From NCBI GenBank assembly GCA_020725025.1, contig DYFV01000031.1, positions 1-56,276 of the forward strand: 56,276 bases of DNA, in the 5' to 3' direction. Source of the DNA: Azoarcus sp. Lineage in GTDB: Bacteria; Pseudomonadota; Gammaproteobacteria; Burkholderiales; Rhodocyclaceae. Numbering within the stretch: the first letter of the stretch is position 1; the number at the start of each line of letters is the position of its first letter. Both the position numbers and the translations under genes were made by a program. Under the pieces are notes generated by a model. The model had not been told where the DNA came from and searched no databases. It saw only the letters and a program-made list of their open reading frames with translations. Shown here one piece after another: positions 1 through 9,464 of this stretch.

Positions 1-1
1 C

Positions 2-64
2 TTCGCCATCCGCGAAGGCGGCCGCACCGTCGGCGCCGGCGTGGTTGCGAAGATCATCGAGTAA
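2..64 (+). CDS. tuf: Elongation factor Tu, C-terminal end (partial)
   Basis: Twenty codons and a TAA stop. The peptide FAIREGGRTVGAGVVAKIIE is the invariant C-terminus of EF-Tu, the GTPase that delivers aminoacyl-tRNA to the ribosome. The rest of the gene lies before the window. Its position just before rpsJ is the usual str-S10 junction. Confidence 0.9.
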   Translation, partial: FAIREGGRTVGAGVVAKIIE

Positions 65-124
65 GACTCGACCCCGCCCGGGGTCGCATGACCCCGGGCT
101 ATCGCTCTTTTCAGGATTTCATCC

Positions 125-436
125 ATGCAAAACCAGAAGATTCGCATCCGTCTGAAGGCGTTCGACTACCGGCTCATCGACCAGTCCGCGCTGGAGATCG
201 TCGATACCGCCAAGCGTACCGGCGCCGTCGTTCGTGGTCCCGTTCCGCTGCCGACCCGTGTCGAGCGCTTCGACGTGCTGCGTTCGCCGCACGTGAACAA
301 GTCGTCGCGCGACCAGTTCGAGATCCGTACCCATCAGCGCCTGATGGACATCATCGATCCGACGGACAAGACCGTCGATGCGCTGATGAAGCTGGACCTG
401 CCGGCGGGTGTCGATGTGGAGATCAAGCTCCAGTAA
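125..436 (+). CDS. rpsJ: 30S ribosomal protein S10
   Basis: 103 residues, the same length as E. coli S10, with the conserved central stretch [16 protein letters not shown]10 is in the head of the 30S subunit and in proteobacteria also partners NusB in antitermination. It follows tuf by 60 bp and is the first gene of the S10 block. Unlike the close spacing of most later genes, 113 bp separate it from rplC, and that gap holds two hairpins and a promoter-like sequence. Confidence 0.97.
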   Translation: MQNQKIRIRLKAFDYRLIDQSALEIVDTAKRTGAVVRGPVPLPTRVERFDVLRSPHVNKSSRDQFEIRTHQRLMDIIDPTDKTVDALMKLDLPAGVDVEIKLQ

Positions 437-447
437 GCTTCCTGGGC

Positions 448-477
448 TTGTGCTGTTGAGAAAAAGGCCGGTATAAT
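448..477 (+). promoter_or_regulatory. Candidate internal promoter upstream of rplC
   Basis: A perfect -10 hexamer TATAAT (472-477) lies 18 bp after a TTGTGC -35-like hexamer (448-453). It is between rpsJ and rplC and would start transcripts near 484. The -10 is also the loop of a perfect 9-bp hairpin (463-486), so read-through RNA from tuf/rpsJ could fold there. The promoter call rests on sequence match only. Confidence 0.5.
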
Positions 478-507
478 CCGGCCTTTGCGCCTTTTGGCGC
501 AATTTTT
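463..507 (+). terminator. Tandem overlapping hairpins with U-tract: candidate attenuator
   Basis: Hairpin 1 has stem AAAGGCCGG (463-471), loop TATAAT and the exact complementary arm (478-486). Hairpin 2 has stem TTGCGCC (485-491), loop TTTT and GGCGCAA (496-502), followed by five Ts (503-507). Hairpin 2 has the form of an intrinsic terminator, yet sits inside an essential operon. The two share bases 485-486, so full pairing of one frays the other. Autogenous L4 attenuation of the S10 operon is known in gammaproteobacteria; a similar role here is inference. Confidence 0.55.
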
Positions 508-549
508 GATAGGGCCCGGTCAATCGTAACCGGGGATCAGGAGAAGAAA

Positions 550-1191
550 ATGAGTCTAGGCCTTGTAGGGCGCAAGGTTGGCATGACTCGCATCTTCGCC
601 GAGGATGGCAGAACCATTCCGGTGACGGTGCTGGACGTGTCCAACAACCGCGTGACCCAGATCAAGACACCTGAAGTCGATGGCTACTCCGCCGTCCAGG
701 TGACTTTCGGCAAGCGCCGCGCGAACCGGGTTGGAAAACCCCTCGCCGGTCACCTCGCCAAGGCCGGCGTCGAAGCCGGTCACACCCTCCGCGAGTTCAC
801 CATGGGTGCCGAGCAGCTCGCCGGCTTCAAGGCGGGCGACGTGATCAGTGTCGACATCTTCGCCGTTGGGCAGAAGGTCGACGTCACCGGCACTTCGATC
901 GGTAAGGGTTTCTCCGGCGGCATCAAGCGTCACAACTTCTCGTCGAACCGCGCCTCGCACGGTAACTCCGTGTCGCACAATGCGCCCGGCTCGATCGGTA
1001 TGGCGCAGGATCCGGGTCGCGTGTTCCCGGGCAAGAAGATGGCCGGTCAGTACGGCAACGTGACCCGCACCACCCAGAACCTGGAAGTGGTCCGTGTCGA
1101 CGTCGAGCGCCAGCTGCTGCTGGTGAAGGGTGCAGTGCCCGGCTCGAAGGGTGGCGACGTCATCGTCCGCCCCGCGGTCAAGGCTAGCTGA
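550..1191 (+). CDS. rplC: 50S ribosomal protein L3
   Basis: 213 residues, normal for bacterial L3, starting [16 protein letters not shown] with a CAGGAGAAGAAA ribosome binding site just upstream. The conserved loop segment that reaches toward the peptidyl transferase centre is visible ([17 protein letters not shown]). L3 is an early 23S rRNA-binding assembly protein. It is the first gene after the hairpin-rich gap and 11 bp before rplD. Confidence 0.97.
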   Translation: MSLGLVGRKVGMTRIFAEDGRTIPVTVLDVSNNRVTQIKTPEVDGYSAVQVTFGKRRANRVGKPLAGHLAKAGVEAGHTLREFTMGAEQLAGFKAGDVISVDIFAVGQKVDVTGTSIGKGFSGGIKRHNFSSNRASHGNSVSHNAPGSIGMAQDPGRVFPGKKMAGQYGNVTRTTQNLEVVRVDVERQLLLVKGAVPGSKGGDVIVRPAVKAS

Positions 1192-1202
1192 GCGAGGGCG
1201 CG

Positions 1203-1823
1203 ATGGAACTCAAACTGTTGAATGACGAAGGTCAGCAGTCGGCAACGCTGCAGGCTTCCGATGCGCTGTTCGGGCGCGACTATAACGAGGCGCTGGTGCA
1301 CCAGGTGGTGGTGGCCTACATGGCCAACGCCCGCTCCGGCAACCGTGCGCAGAAGGGTCGCTCCGAAGTGGCGAAGTCGACCCGCAAGCCGTGGCGTCAG
1401 AAGGGTACCGGCCGTGCGCGTGCCGGTATGGCCTCGAGCCCGCTGTGGCGTGGCGGCGGCAAGATCTTCCCGAACAAGCCGGACGAGAACTTCTCGCAAA
1501 AGGTGAACCGCAAGATGTTCCGCGCCGGCGTGGCTGCGATCCTGTCGCAGCTCGCCCGCGAAGACCGTCTGGCGGTGGTGGAGGACTTCCGTGTCGAGGC
1601 GCCCAAGACCAAGCTGCTCGCTCAGAAGCTGAAGGGCATGGGTCTGGACAGCGTGCTGGTGATCACCCACGACTTCGACGAGAACCTGTTCCTGTCGTCC
1701 CGCAACCTGCACAACGTGCTGGTGCTGACGGTGAGCGAGGCGGATCCGGTGTCGCTCGTGCACTACAACAAGGTCATCGTGACGAAGGGCGCGCTGGCGA
1801 AGATGGAGGAGGCCTGGCAATGA
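1203..1823 (+). CDS. rplD: 50S ribosomal protein L4
   Basis: 206 residues, with the long basic loop motif [14 protein letters not shown] that lines the exit tunnel. In E. coli L4 is also the autogenous repressor of the S10 operon through the mRNA leader, which is relevant to the hairpins between rpsJ and rplC here. Its stop overlaps the rplW start in an ATGA arrangement, implying translational coupling. Confidence 0.97.
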   Translation: MELKLLNDEGQQSATLQASDALFGRDYNEALVHQVVVAYMANARSGNRAQKGRSEVAKSTRKPWRQKGTGRARAGMASSPLWRGGGKIFPNKPDENFSQKVNRKMFRAGVAAILSQLAREDRLAVVEDFRVEAPKTKLLAQKLKGMGLDSVLVITHDFDENLFLSSRNLHNVLVLTVSEADPVSLVHYNKVIVTKGALAKMEEAWQ

Positions 1824-2125
1824 GCGGATTCAGCCAGGAGCGTCTGATGCAGGTGCTGCTCGCGCCGCAGATCTCCGAAAAGGCGACCTTTGTCGCCGAC
1901 AAGAACGAGCAGGTGGTGTTCAAGGTCGCGTCCACCGCGACCAAGCCGGAAGTGAAGGCGGCCGTCGAGCTGCTCTTCAAGGTTCAGGTCAAGTCCGTGC
2001 AGATCGCCAACGTGAAGGGCAAGGTCAAGCGCTTCGGCCGCAGCATGGGCCGTCGCAAGGACTGGAAGAAGGCTTTCGTCTGCCTCCAGCCTGGCCAGGA
2101 AATCAACTTCGCGGCCGGGGAGTAA
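1820..2125 (+). CDS. rplW: 50S ribosomal protein L23
   Basis: 101 residues from ATG at 1820, which overlaps the rplD TGA. The frame stays open upstream, but this start gives the family N-terminus [22 protein letters not shown]23 sits at the tunnel exit and docks trigger factor and SRP. The rRNA-binding basic segment [14 protein letters not shown] is present. Confidence 0.95.
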   Translation: MSGFSQERLMQVLLAPQISEKATFVADKNEQVVFKVASTATKPEVKAAVELLFKVQVKSVQIANVKGKVKRFGRSMGRRKDWKKAFVCLQPGQEINFAAGE

Positions 2126-2131
2126 GCAATC

Positions 2132-2959
2132 ATGGCACTCGTAAAACTCAAGCCCACGTCCGCCGGCCGTCGCGCGATGGTCAAGGTGGTCAATGCCGAC
2201 CTCTACAAGGGGCGCCCGTACGCGCCGCTGCTCGAAAAGCAGTCGAACACCGCGGGTCGCAACCACAACGGCCACATCACCGTGCGCCACAAGGGTGGCG
2301 GCCACAAGCAGCACTACCGTGTCGTCGACTTCCGCCGCAACAAGGATGGCGTCGTGGCGAAGGTCGAGCGCATCGAGTACGACCCGAACCGCTCGGCGAA
2401 CATCGCGCTGCTGTGCTACGCCGACGGCGAGCGTCGCTACATCATCGCCCCGAAGGGTCTGGCCGTCGGGCAGCAGGTGGTGAGCGGTGCGGAGGCTCCG
2501 ATCAAGGCCGGCAACGCGCTGCCCATCCGCAACATCCCGGTCGGTTCGACCATCCACTGCGTCGAGATGATGCCCGGCAAAGGCGCCCAGATCGCGCGCG
2601 CCGCCGGCACCTCGGTGCAGCTGCTGGCGCGTGAGGGCAGCTACGCCCAGCTCCGCCTGCGCTCCGGTGAAGTGCGTCGCGTGCATGTCGAGTGCCGCGC
2701 CACCATCGGTGAAGTCGGCAACGAGGAGCATGGTCTGCGCAAGATCGGCAAGGCCGGCGCCAACCGTTGGCGCGGCATCCGTCCGACCGTGCGCGGTGTG
2801 GCGATGAACCCGGTGGATCACCCGCACGGCGGCGGCGAAGGCCGCACCGGCGAGGGCGGCGTTCCGCGCAGCCCGTGGGGCCAGCCGACCAAGGGCTATC
2901 GGACGCGCAGCAACAAGCGCACCGACACCATGATCGTGCAGCGTCGTCACAAGCGTTAA
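2132..2959 (+). CDS. rplB: 50S ribosomal protein L2
   Basis: 275 residues, full length. The most conserved part of L2, [19 protein letters not shown] near the C-terminus, is intact, including the histidine linked to the peptidyl transferase centre. L2 helps join the subunits. It lies 6 bp after rplW and 10 bp before rpsS. Confidence 0.97.
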   Translation: MALVKLKPTSAGRRAMVKVVNADLYKGRPYAPLLEKQSNTAGRNHNGHITVRHKGGGHKQHYRVVDFRRNKDGVVAKVERIEYDPNRSANIALLCYADGERRYIIAPKGLAVGQQVVSGAEAPIKAGNALPIRNIPVGSTIHCVEMMPGKGAQIARAAGTSVQLLAREGSYAQLRLRSGEVRRVHVECRATIGEVGNEEHGLRKIGKAGANRWRGIRPTVRGVAMNPVDHPHGGGEGRTGEGGVPRSPWGQPTKGYRTRSNKRTDTMIVQRRHKR

Positions 2960-2969
2960 GGGGTAACAA

Positions 2970-3245
2970 ATGGCACGTTCTATCAAAAAAGGCCCGTTTG
3001 TCGACGCGCACCTCCTCAAGAAGGTCGACGCCGCCCGGGCGAGCAACGACAAGCGTCCGATCAAGACCTGGTCGCGCCGGTCGACGGTGCTGCCCGACTT
3101 CGTGGGCCTGACCATCGCCGTGCATAACGGCCGTCAGCACATTCCGGTCTTCGTCTCGGAGAACATGGTTGGCCACAAGCTCGGCGAGTTCGCCCTGACC
3201 CGTACCTTCAAGGGTCATGCAGCGAGCAAGAAGGCGAAGAGGTAA
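2970..3245 (+). CDS. rpsS: 30S ribosomal protein S19
   Basis: 91 residues, starting [18 protein letters not shown], the family signature. S19 binds 16S rRNA in the 30S head with S13 and approaches the A-site tRNA. The lysine-rich tail ASKKAKR is typical. A spaced GGGGTAA precedes the start. Confidence 0.97.
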   Translation: MARSIKKGPFVDAHLLKKVDAARASNDKRPIKTWSRRSTVLPDFVGLTIAVHNGRQHIPVFVSENMVGHKLGEFALTRTFKGHAASKKAKR

Positions 3246-3254
3246 GGAGTCACG

Positions 3255-3584
3255 ATGGAAACCAGAGCAATTCTCCGCGGCGTTCGCCTGTCGGCCCAGA
3301 AGGGCCGCCTGGTGGCCGACCTGGTGCGGGGCAAGCCGGTGGAACAGGCACTCAACATTCTCGCCTTCTCGCCGAAGAAGGGCGCGCAGATCATCCGCAA
3401 GGTGGTGGAGTCCGCGATCGCCAATGCCGAACACAACGACGGGGCGGATATCGACACCCTCAAGGTGAAGACCATCTACGTCGAGGAAGGCACTTCGCTC
3501 AAGCGCTTCACCGCGCGTGCGAAGGGGCGCGGCAACCGCATCCTCAAGCCCACCTGCCACATCTTCGTGACCGTCGGGGAGTAA
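3255..3584 (+). CDS. rplV: 50S ribosomal protein L22
   Basis: 109 residues, close to the 110 of E. coli. It carries the extended beta-hairpin region ([20 protein letters not shown]) that narrows the exit tunnel and can affect macrolide sensitivity. No deletion is visible in that loop. It is preceded by TAAGGAGTCACG. Confidence 0.96.
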   Translation: METRAILRGVRLSAQKGRLVADLVRGKPVEQALNILAFSPKKGAQIIRKVVESAIANAEHNDGADIDTLKVKTIYVEEGTSLKRFTARAKGRGNRILKPTCHIFVTVGE

Positions 3585-3593
3585 GGAGTAGAT

Positions 3594-4379
3594 ATGGGTC
3601 AGAAAATTCATCCGACCGGATTCCGTCTCGCGGTCACCCGTGACTGGGCTTCGCGCTGGTTCGCGCCCAGCCGCGACTACTCGAAGATGCTGCACGAGGA
3701 TCTGAAGGTTCGCGAGTTCCTGAAGAAGCGCCTCGGTCACGCCTCCGTGGGCCGCATCGTCATCGAGCGTCCCGCCAAGAACGCCCGCATCACCCTCTAT
3801 TCGGCCCGTCCGGGTGTGGTGATCGGCAAGAAGGGCGAGGACATCGAGAACCTCAAGCGCGAGCTCCAGAAGATCATGGGCGTGCAGGTGCACGTCAATA
3901 TCGAGGAGATCCGCAAGCCCGAGGTCGATGCCAAGCTCATCGCCGACTCGATCGCTCAGCAGCTCGAGAAGCGCATCATGTTCCGCCGCGCAATGAAGCG
4001 CGCGATGCAGAACGCCATGCGCCTCGGTGCCCAGGGTATCAAGATCATGAGCGCCGGCCGTCTGAACGGCGCCGAGATCGCTCGGACCGAGTGGTACCGC
4101 GAAGGCCGCGTGCCCCTGCACACCCTGCGCGCCGACATCGACTACGGCGTGTCCGAAGCCGAGACCACCTACGGTGTCATCGGCATCAAGGTGTGGGTCT
4201 ACAAGGGCGAAATGCTGGGCCGCAACGAGCGTCCGGCCGCCGTCGAACCTGAAGCCGAGGCCCGCCGTGGCCGTCGGGGCGCTCCGCGCAACGACGGTGG
4301 CGAAGGCCGCCCCGGCCGCCGTCCCGCCCGCCGTGGCGAGGGACAGGCTCGGGGGCAAGAAGAGAGCAGGAGTGAGTGA
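3594..4379 (+). CDS. rpsC: 30S ribosomal protein S3
   Basis: 261 residues. The N-terminal half holds the KH RNA-binding domain with the GxxG loop in [12 protein letters not shown], and S3 helps form the mRNA entry site. The protein is longer than E. coli S3 (233): the last ~45 residues are a low-complexity Arg/Gly/Glu tail ([18 protein letters not shown]). The end overlaps the rplP start codon. Confidence 0.96.
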   Translation: MGQKIHPTGFRLAVTRDWASRWFAPSRDYSKMLHEDLKVREFLKKRLGHASVGRIVIERPAKNARITLYSARPGVVIGKKGEDIENLKRELQKIMGVQVHVNIEEIRKPEVDAKLIADSIAQQLEKRIMFRRAMKRAMQNAMRLGAQGIKIMSAGRLNGAEIARTEWYREGRVPLHTLRADIDYGVSEAETTYGVIGIKVWVYKGEMLGRNERPAAVEPEAEARRGRRGAPRNDGGEGRPGRRPARRGEGQARGQEESRSE

Positions 4380-4792
4380 TGCTGCAGCCGTCGAGAAGGA
4401 AATATCGTAAGGAGCAGAAGGGCCGCAACACCGGCATCGCCACGCGCGGTGCGAAGGTGAGCTTCGGCGAATTCGGGCTCAAGGCGGTCGGCCGCGGTCG
4501 TCTGACCGCGCGTCAGATCGAGTCGGCGCGGCGTGCGATGACCCGTCACATCAAGCGCGGTGGCCGCATCTGGATCCGCGTCTTCCCGGACAAGCCGATT
4601 TCGAAGAAGCCGGCGGAAGTGCGGATGGGTAACGGCAAGGGCAACCCCGAGTACTGGGTCGCCGAGATTCAGCCGGGCAAAGTGTTGTACGAGATGGACG
4701 GTGTCGACGAGGCGCTCGCCCGCGAAGCGTTCCGGCTTGCGGCCGCGAAGCTTCCGATGGAGACCGTTTTCGTCCTGCGTCAGATGGGGTGA
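4379..4792 (+). CDS. rplP: 50S ribosomal protein L16
   Basis: 137 residues from ATG at 4379, giving the conserved start [17 protein letters not shown]; the GTG just upstream would add one residue and is not needed. L16 organises the A-site side of the 50S subunit. The conserved [14 protein letters not shown] segment is intact. It overlaps rpsC by one base. Confidence 0.95.
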   Translation: MLQPSRRKYRKEQKGRNTGIATRGAKVSFGEFGLKAVGRGRLTARQIESARRAMTRHIKRGGRIWIRVFPDKPISKKPAEVRMGNGKGNPEYWVAEIQPGKVLYEMDGVDEALAREAFRLAAAKLPMETVFVLRQMG

Positions 4793-4794
4793 CC

Positions 4795-4989
4795 ATGAAA
4801 GCGAGTGAACTCCGCGCGAAGAGCGCCGACGAATTGAACCAGGAGTTGCTCGAGCTGCTGAAGGCGCAGTTTTCCCTGCGCATGCAGCTTGCGACGCAGC
4901 AGTTGAGCAACACGAGCCAGCTCGGGAAGGTCCGCCGCGACATCGCGCGCGTGCGCACCCTCCTCGGTGAAAAGGCGGTGCAGAAATGA
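4795..4989 (+). CDS. rpmC: 50S ribosomal protein L29
   Basis: 64 residues, starting [18 protein letters not shown], a two-helix protein at the tunnel exit next to L23. I chose ATG 4795 over the in-frame ATG at 4789, which overlaps the rplP stop, because it matches the family start. The stop overlaps the rpsQ start (ATGA). Confidence 0.93.
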   Translation: MKASELRAKSADELNQELLELLKAQFSLRMQLATQQLSNTSQLGKVRRDIARVRTLLGEKAVQK

Positions 4990-5255
4990 CCGAACAGAAC
5001 GACAAGGTTCGCCGCGCCCTCGTTGGTCGGGTGGTGAGCGACAAGATGCAGAACACCGTCACCGTGCTGGTCGAGCGTCGTGTCAAGCACGAGCTCTACG
5101 GCAAGGTGATCACCCGCTCGGCGAAGTATCACGCCCACGTCGAGCAGGGCCAGGCGGGTGCGGGCGACCTGGTGGAGATCGTGGAGTGCCGCCCGATCTC
5201 GAAGACCAAGACCTGGCGCGTGACGCAGGTGTTGGAGAAAGCGCGCATCATCTGA
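4986..5255 (+). CDS. rpsQ: 30S ribosomal protein S17
   Basis: 89 residues with the S17 OB-fold signature [18 protein letters not shown] and the [12 protein letters not shown] segment. It is a primary 16S rRNA-binding protein. It overlaps rpmC by 4 bp. After it the operon breaks for 153 bp, where a new promoter is likely. Confidence 0.96.
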   Translation: MTEQNDKVRRALVGRVVSDKMQNTVTVLVERRVKHELYGKVITRSAKYHAHVEQGQAGAGDLVEIVECRPISKTKTWRVTQVLEKARII

Positions 5256-5287
5256 TCGCGCAGCAGCGGTAGTTTTTGCTGAAAATG

Positions 5288-5318
5288 GCTTGGCAGGCGA
5301 CTGCCAAGCTGTTATCAT
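5288..5318 (+). promoter_or_regulatory. Internal promoter for the spc block (rplN onward)
   Basis: A -35 TTGGCA (5290-5295) and a -10 TATCAT (5313-5318) are separated by exactly 17 bp. The -35 lies in the left arm of a perfect 8-bp hairpin, GCTTGGCA (5288-5295) / TGCCAAGC (5302-5309). Transcripts would begin near 5325 and carry an ~85-nt leader before rplN. An internal spc promoter at this point is also known in E. coli. Confidence 0.6.
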
Positions 5319-5408
5319 TTTCAATCTTTGCTTTTCGCTCTTCGGGGCTCCCTACCCATACGGGTTCCAAGACTGACCGCTGTAGCGGGGCAAGTTGGAG
5401 ATAAATTC

Positions 5409-5777
5409 ATGATTCAAATGCAGTCCATGCTGGACGTGGCCGATAACACCGGCGCACGTGCGGTGATGTGCATCAAGGTCCTGGGCGGCTCGAAGCGCCG
5501 TTACGCGGGCATTGGCGACATCATCAAGGTCACCATCAAGGATGCCGCGCCGCGCGGTCGCGTGAAGAAGGGCGACATCTACAACGCGGTCGTGGTGCGT
5601 ACCGCCAAGGGCGTGCGTCGCCCGGATGGCTCCCTCGTCAAGTTCGACGGGAATGCCGCGGTGCTGCTCAACAACAAGCTCGAGCCGATCGGTACCCGTA
5701 TCTTCGGACCGGTCACCCGCGAGCTGCGCACCGAGCGGTTCATGAAGATCGTCTCGCTGGCGCCTGAAGTGCTCTGA
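5409..5777 (+). CDS. rplN: 50S ribosomal protein L14
   Basis: 122 residues from ATG 5409 ([16 protein letters not shown]), the universal L14 start. The frame is open further upstream to 5328, but that stretch is the leader and lacks L14 similarity. GTTGGAG precedes the chosen start. L14 forms intersubunit bridge B8. The protein is full length. Confidence 0.95.
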   Translation: MIQMQSMLDVADNTGARAVMCIKVLGGSKRRYAGIGDIIKVTIKDAAPRGRVKKGDIYNAVVVRTAKGVRRPDGSLVKFDGNAAVLLNNKLEPIGTRIFGPVTRELRTERFMKIVSLAPEVL

Positions 5778-5791
5778 GGAGTTGTGTCGAG

Positions 5792-6109
5792 ATGAACAAG
5801 ATCCGCAAAGGTGATGAGGTCGTCGTGCTGGCCGGTAAGGATCGCGGTCGCCGCGGCACCGTGCTGCGTCGCGTCGGCGAAGAGCGCGTGGTGGTCGAGG
5901 GTGTCAATCGCGTGAAGAAGCACGTGCGCCCGAACCCGCTCAAGGGCGAGGTGGGTGGCATCGTCGAAAAAGAGATGCCGCTGCACATTTCCAACGTCGC
6001 GCTGTTCAATCCGGCTGCCCAAAAGGGCGACAAGGTCGGCATCAAGGTGCTTGAGGATGGTCGCAAGGTGCGCTTCTTCAAGTCGAACGGCGAACTGGTG
6101 GACGCGTAA
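5792..6109 (+). CDS. rplX: 50S ribosomal protein L24
   Basis: 105 residues with a KOW motif near the N-terminus ([17 protein letters not shown]). L24 is one of two proteins that start 50S assembly. It is 14 bp after rplN and 9 bp before rplE. Confidence 0.96.
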   Translation: MNKIRKGDEVVVLAGKDRGRRGTVLRRVGEERVVVEGVNRVKKHVRPNPLKGEVGGIVEKEMPLHISNVALFNPAAQKGDKVGIKVLEDGRKVRFFKSNGELVDA

Positions 6110-6118
6110 GGAGCAGTC

Positions 6119-6658
6119 ATGGCGCGCTTGCAACAGTACTACAAGGAAACGGTTGCGCCGCAGCTGCGTGAGCAGTTCGGCTACAAGTCCGTGATGGAGG
6201 TGCCCCGCATCACCAAGATCACTCTCAATATGGGTGTCGGTGAAGCGGTCGGCGACAAGAAGATTCTCGAAAACGCCGTTGGCGACATGACCAAGATCGC
6301 CGGTCAGAAGCCGGTGGTGACCAAGGCGCGGAAGTCGATCGCCGGCTTCAAGATTCGCGATGGTTACCCGATCGGCTGCATGGTGACGCTGCGCGGTCCG
6401 CGCATGTTCGAGTTCCTCGACCGCCTGGTGACGATCGCCATGCCGCGTATCCGCGACTTCCGCGGTATCGCCGGCAAGGGCTTCGATGGCCGCGGGAACT
6501 ACAACCTGGGCGTCAAAGAGCAGATCATCTTCCCCGAGATCGAGTACGACAAGATCGATGCGCTGCGGGGGATGAACATCAGCATCACGACGACCGCCAA
6601 GACCGATCAGGAAGCGCGTGCCCTGCTCGCGGCGTTCAAGTTCCCGTTCAAGAATTGA
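6119..6658 (+). CDS. rplE: 50S ribosomal protein L5
   Basis: 179 residues, normal length. Conserved blocks [15 protein letters not shown] and [18 protein letters not shown] are present. L5 binds 5S rRNA in the central protuberance with L18. A TAAGGAGCAGTC site precedes the ATG. Confidence 0.97.
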   Translation: MARLQQYYKETVAPQLREQFGYKSVMEVPRITKITLNMGVGEAVGDKKILENAVGDMTKIAGQKPVVTKARKSIAGFKIRDGYPIGCMVTLRGPRMFEFLDRLVTIAMPRIRDFRGIAGKGFDGRGNYNLGVKEQIIFPEIEYDKIDALRGMNISITTTAKTDQEARALLAAFKFPFKN

Positions 6659-6665
6659 GGGTGTT

Positions 6666-6971
6666 ATGGCGAAACTGGCTCTGATCAATAGAGAAGAGAA
6701 GCGCCGCAAGACGGTGGCGAAGTATGCCGCCAAGCGCGCCGAGCTGATCGCTCAGATCAAGGATACGAACCTGTCGGAAGAAGAGCGCATGGCTGCGCGT
6801 CTGAAGCTGCAGCAGCTTCCGCGCAATGCGAGCCCCGTTCGGCAGCGTAATCGCTGCGCCGTGACGGGTCGTCCGCGTGGGGTGTTCCGCAAGTTCGGGC
6901 TTGCACGCAACAAGTTGCGTGAGCTCGCGTTCCGCGGCGAGGTGCCGGGCATGACCAAGGCGAGCTGGTAA
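6666..6971 (+). CDS. rpsN: 30S ribosomal protein S14 (zinc-free type)
   Basis: 101 residues from ATG 6666 ([15 protein letters not shown]), the long S14 form. The zinc-binding CxxC pairs of the short S14 form are absent: only one Cys remains in [13 protein letters not shown]14 binds 16S rRNA in the 30S head. The in-frame ATG at 6618 lies inside rplE and is rejected. Confidence 0.95.
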   Translation: MAKLALINREEKRRKTVAKYAAKRAELIAQIKDTNLSEEERMAARLKLQQLPRNASPVRQRNRCAVTGRPRGVFRKFGLARNKLRELAFRGEVPGMTKASW

Positions 6972-6983
6972 GGAGATTATCTG

Positions 6984-7379
6984 ATGAGTATGTCCGATCC
7001 CATCGCCGACATGCTGACCCGCATCCGCAATGGTCAGCAGGCACAGAAGGCGAGCGTGTTGATGCCGTCTTCCAAGCTGAAGGTCGCGATCGCCAAGGTG
7101 CTGCAGGACGAAGGCTACATCGACGGCTTTGCCGTGCATGAAGCCGACGGCAAGGCTCAGCTCGAGGTGGCGCTGAAGTATTACGCCGGCCGTCCCGTGA
7201 TCGAGCGCATCGAGCGTGTCAGCCGTCCCGGTCTGCGCGTGTACAAGGGCAGCAACGACCTGCCGCGCGTCATGAACGGGCTGGGTGTCGCGATCGTGTC
7301 GACGCCGCGTGGCGTGATGACCGATCGTGCGGCGCGCGCCGGTCACGTCGGTGGCGAAGTCATCTGCTACGTCGCGTAA
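6984..7379 (+). CDS. rpsH: 30S ribosomal protein S8
   Basis: 131 residues, starting [18 protein letters not shown], which parallels E. coli S8 and supports the first ATG. S8 is a primary 16S rRNA binder and in E. coli the translational repressor of the spc operon at rplE. The C-terminal [17 protein letters not shown] is intact. Confidence 0.97.
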   Translation: MSMSDPIADMLTRIRNGQQAQKASVLMPSSKLKVAIAKVLQDEGYIDGFAVHEADGKAQLEVALKYYAGRPVIERIERVSRPGLRVYKGSNDLPRVMNGLGVAIVSTPRGVMTDRAARAGHVGGEVICYVA

Positions 7380-7390
7380 GGGGAAGTCTT

Positions 7391-7924
7391 ATGTCTCGTG
7401 TAGCTAAGAATCCGGTGGCGATCCCCAAGGGCGTGGAAGTGAATATCGGCGCCGGCGAGATCTCCATCAAGGGGCCGCTGGGCAGCCTGACGCAAGCGAT
7501 CGGCAACGCCGTGACCGTCGAGCGTGACGGTGATGCGCTGGTGTGTCGCGCCCGTGAGGGTGTGGACAACTCGCGCGCCATGTCCGGCACGGTGCGTGCG
7601 CTGGTCAACAACATGGTGACCGGGGTCACCAAGGGCTTCGAGCGCAAGCTCACCCTCGTCGGCGTGGGCTATCGTGCCCAGGCTCAGGGCGACAAGCTCA
7701 ACCTGACCCTCGGTTTTTCGCATCCTGTGGTGCACCAGATGCCTGAGGGCGTCAAGGCCGAAACGCCGACCCAGACCGAGATCCTGATCAAGGGGATCGA
7801 CAAGCAGCTGGTTGGGCAGGTCGCTGCCGAGGTGCGTGCCTACCGCGCTCCCGAGCCCTACAAGGGCAAGGGCGTCCGTTATGCGGACGAAGCGGTGGTG
7901 CTCAAGGAAACCAAAAAGAAGTAA
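7391..7924 (+). CDS. rplF: 50S ribosomal protein L6
   Basis: 177 residues, two repeated alpha/beta domains, with the conserved C-terminal [14 protein letters not shown]6 supports the base of the L7/L12 stalk near the sarcin-ricin loop. It is preceded by TAAGGGGAAGTCTT and followed 12 bp later by rplR. Confidence 0.97.
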   Translation: MSRVAKNPVAIPKGVEVNIGAGEISIKGPLGSLTQAIGNAVTVERDGDALVCRAREGVDNSRAMSGTVRALVNNMVTGVTKGFERKLTLVGVGYRAQAQGDKLNLTLGFSHPVVHQMPEGVKAETPTQTEILIKGIDKQLVGQVAAEVRAYRAPEPYKGKGVRYADEAVVLKETKKK

Positions 7925-7936
7925 GGGCGGTTCGTC

Positions 7937-8290
7937 ATGAACAAGAAAGTCGTTCGTCTGCGTCGTGCTCGCAAAACCCGAGCCAAAATCGCGGAGCTGA
8001 AGGCGGTGCGCCTGACCGTGTTCCGTTCCAACTCCCATATCTACGCCCAGATCATCGACGGCGACGGCTCGCGCGTGCTCGCGGCCGCCTCCACCGTCGA
8101 GAAGGACGTGCGTTCGCAGGTCTCCACCGGCGGCAACAAGCAGGCCGCCGAGTTGGTGGGCAAGCTCATCGCGGAGCGGGCCAAGGCTGCCGGCGTGGAA
8201 GCGGTTGCCTTCGACCGTGCCGGTTTCCTGTACCACGGTCGCGTCAAGGCGCTGGCCGAGGCCGCCCGCGAAGGCGGACTCAAGTTCTAA
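7937..8290 (+). CDS. rplR: 50S ribosomal protein L18
   Basis: 117 residues, same length as E. coli L18, with a basic N-terminus ([16 protein letters not shown]) and the conserved ending [21 protein letters not shown]18 binds 5S rRNA. Confidence 0.97.
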   Translation: MNKKVVRLRRARKTRAKIAELKAVRLTVFRSNSHIYAQIIDGDGSRVLAAASTVEKDVRSQVSTGGNKQAAELVGKLIAERAKAAGVEAVAFDRAGFLYHGRVKALAEAAREGGLKF

Positions 8291-8302
8291 GCGAGGATTC
8301 GT

Positions 8303-8827
8303 ATGGCTAAGCAACAAAGCAAGCGACCGCAAGCGTCGGAGGAGCGCGACGACGGCCTTCGCGAGAAGATGGTCGCGATCAACCGCGTGACCAAGGTCGT
8401 CAAGGGCGGCCGGATCCTCGGTTTCGCGGCGCTCACCGTGGTCGGCGACGGCGACGGCGGGATCGGCATGGGCAAGGGCAAGTCCCGCGAAGTGCCGGTT
8501 GCGGTTCAGAAGGCGATGGACGAGGCGCGCCGCAAGATGCGCAAGGTTTCGCTCAAGAACGGCACCCTGCAGCACTCGGTGATCGGCAAGCACGGCGCCT
8601 CCTCGGTGCTGATGCAGCCGGCGCCCTCCGGTACCGGCATCATCGCCGGCGGCCCGATGCGTGCCGTCTTCGAAGTGATGGGCGTGACCGACGTGATCTG
8701 CAAGTGCATCGGCTCGACCAATCCCTACAACGTCGTGCGCGCCACGCTGAACGGCCTGCTGGCGATCAATACGCCGGCGGAGATCGCGGCCAAGCGCGGC
8801 AAGGCCGTCGAAGAGATCCTGGGGTAA
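8303..8827 (+). CDS. rpsE: 30S ribosomal protein S5
   Basis: 174 residues with the double-stranded RNA-binding motif ([20 protein letters not shown]) and the GHG-type loop [18 protein letters not shown]5 contributes to decoding accuracy and the mRNA entry channel; no deletion of the fidelity loop is visible. Confidence 0.97.
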   Translation: MAKQQSKRPQASEERDDGLREKMVAINRVTKVVKGGRILGFAALTVVGDGDGGIGMGKGKSREVPVAVQKAMDEARRKMRKVSLKNGTLQHSVIGKHGASSVLMQPAPSGTGIIAGGPMRAVFEVMGVTDVICKCIGSTNPYNVVRATLNGLLAINTPAEIAAKRGKAVEEILG

Positions 8828-8830
8828 GCC

Positions 8831-9013
8831 ATGTCCGATAAAACGATCAAGGTCACCCTCGTCAAGAGCGTGATCGGCACCAAGCAGTCGCACCGCGCCA
8901 CCGTGCGCGGCCTGGGGCTGCGTCGTCTCAACCACACCGTCGAGCTGAAGGACACCCCGGAAGTGCGCGGTATGGTGAACAAGGTGTCCTACCTGGTGAA
9001 GTGTGAGGGTTGA
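8831..9013 (+). CDS. rpmD: 50S ribosomal protein L30
   Basis: 60 residues, full length. The core [20 protein letters not shown] is the family signature. It is 3 bp after rpsE, and its TGA is 1 bp before the rplO ATG. Confidence 0.95.
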   Translation: MSDKTIKVTLVKSVIGTKQSHRATVRGLGLRRLNHTVELKDTPEVRGMVNKVSYLVKCEG

Positions 9014-9014
9014 T

Positions 9015-9452
9015 ATGCGGCTCAATACCATCAAACCCGCGGCCGGCTCCAAGTCGGCCGGCAAGCGCGTCGGGCGCGGCATCGGCAGTGGCCTGGGCAA
9101 GACCTGCGGCCGCGGCCACAAGGGTCAGAAGTCCCGTGCCGGCGGTTTCCACAAGGTCGGCTTCGAAGGCGGCCAGATGCCGCTGCAGCGTCGCCTGCCC
9201 AAGCGCGGCTTCGTGTCGCTGACCGGCTCGCGCAACGCCGAGGTCCGCCTCTCCGAGCTCGACAAGCTGCCGGTGGACGAGATCGACCTGCTCGTGCTGA
9301 TGCAGGCCGGTATCGTCCCCGCCGACACCCTGTCGGCCAAGGTGGTGCTTTCGGGCAGCATCGCGCGCAAGGTGACCCTGCGTGGCGTCGGTGCCACCAA
9401 GGGTGCCCGGGCTGCCATCGAGGCGGCCGGCGGCTCCGTGGTGACCGAGTAA
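9015..9452 (+). CDS. rplO: 50S ribosomal protein L15
   Basis: 145 residues from ATG 9015 ([18 protein letters not shown]), close to the 144 of E. coli. An in-frame ATG at 9003 lies inside rpmD and is unlikely. The glycine-rich [20 protein letters not shown] and the [17 protein letters not shown] blocks are characteristic. L15 is a late 50S assembly protein. Confidence 0.95.
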   Translation: MRLNTIKPAAGSKSAGKRVGRGIGSGLGKTCGRGHKGQKSRAGGFHKVGFEGGQMPLQRRLPKRGFVSLTGSRNAEVRLSELDKLPVDEIDLLVLMQAGIVPADTLSAKVVLSGSIARKVTLRGVGATKGARAAIEAAGGSVVTE

Positions 9453-9464
9453 GGAAGCGCCAAA

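Noticed and set aside
2502..4358. Long minus-strand open frame (618 codons) opposite rplB-rpsC
   Set aside because: It lies wholly antisense to conserved ribosomal genes; GC-rich codon use keeps the reverse frame open. No family similarity.
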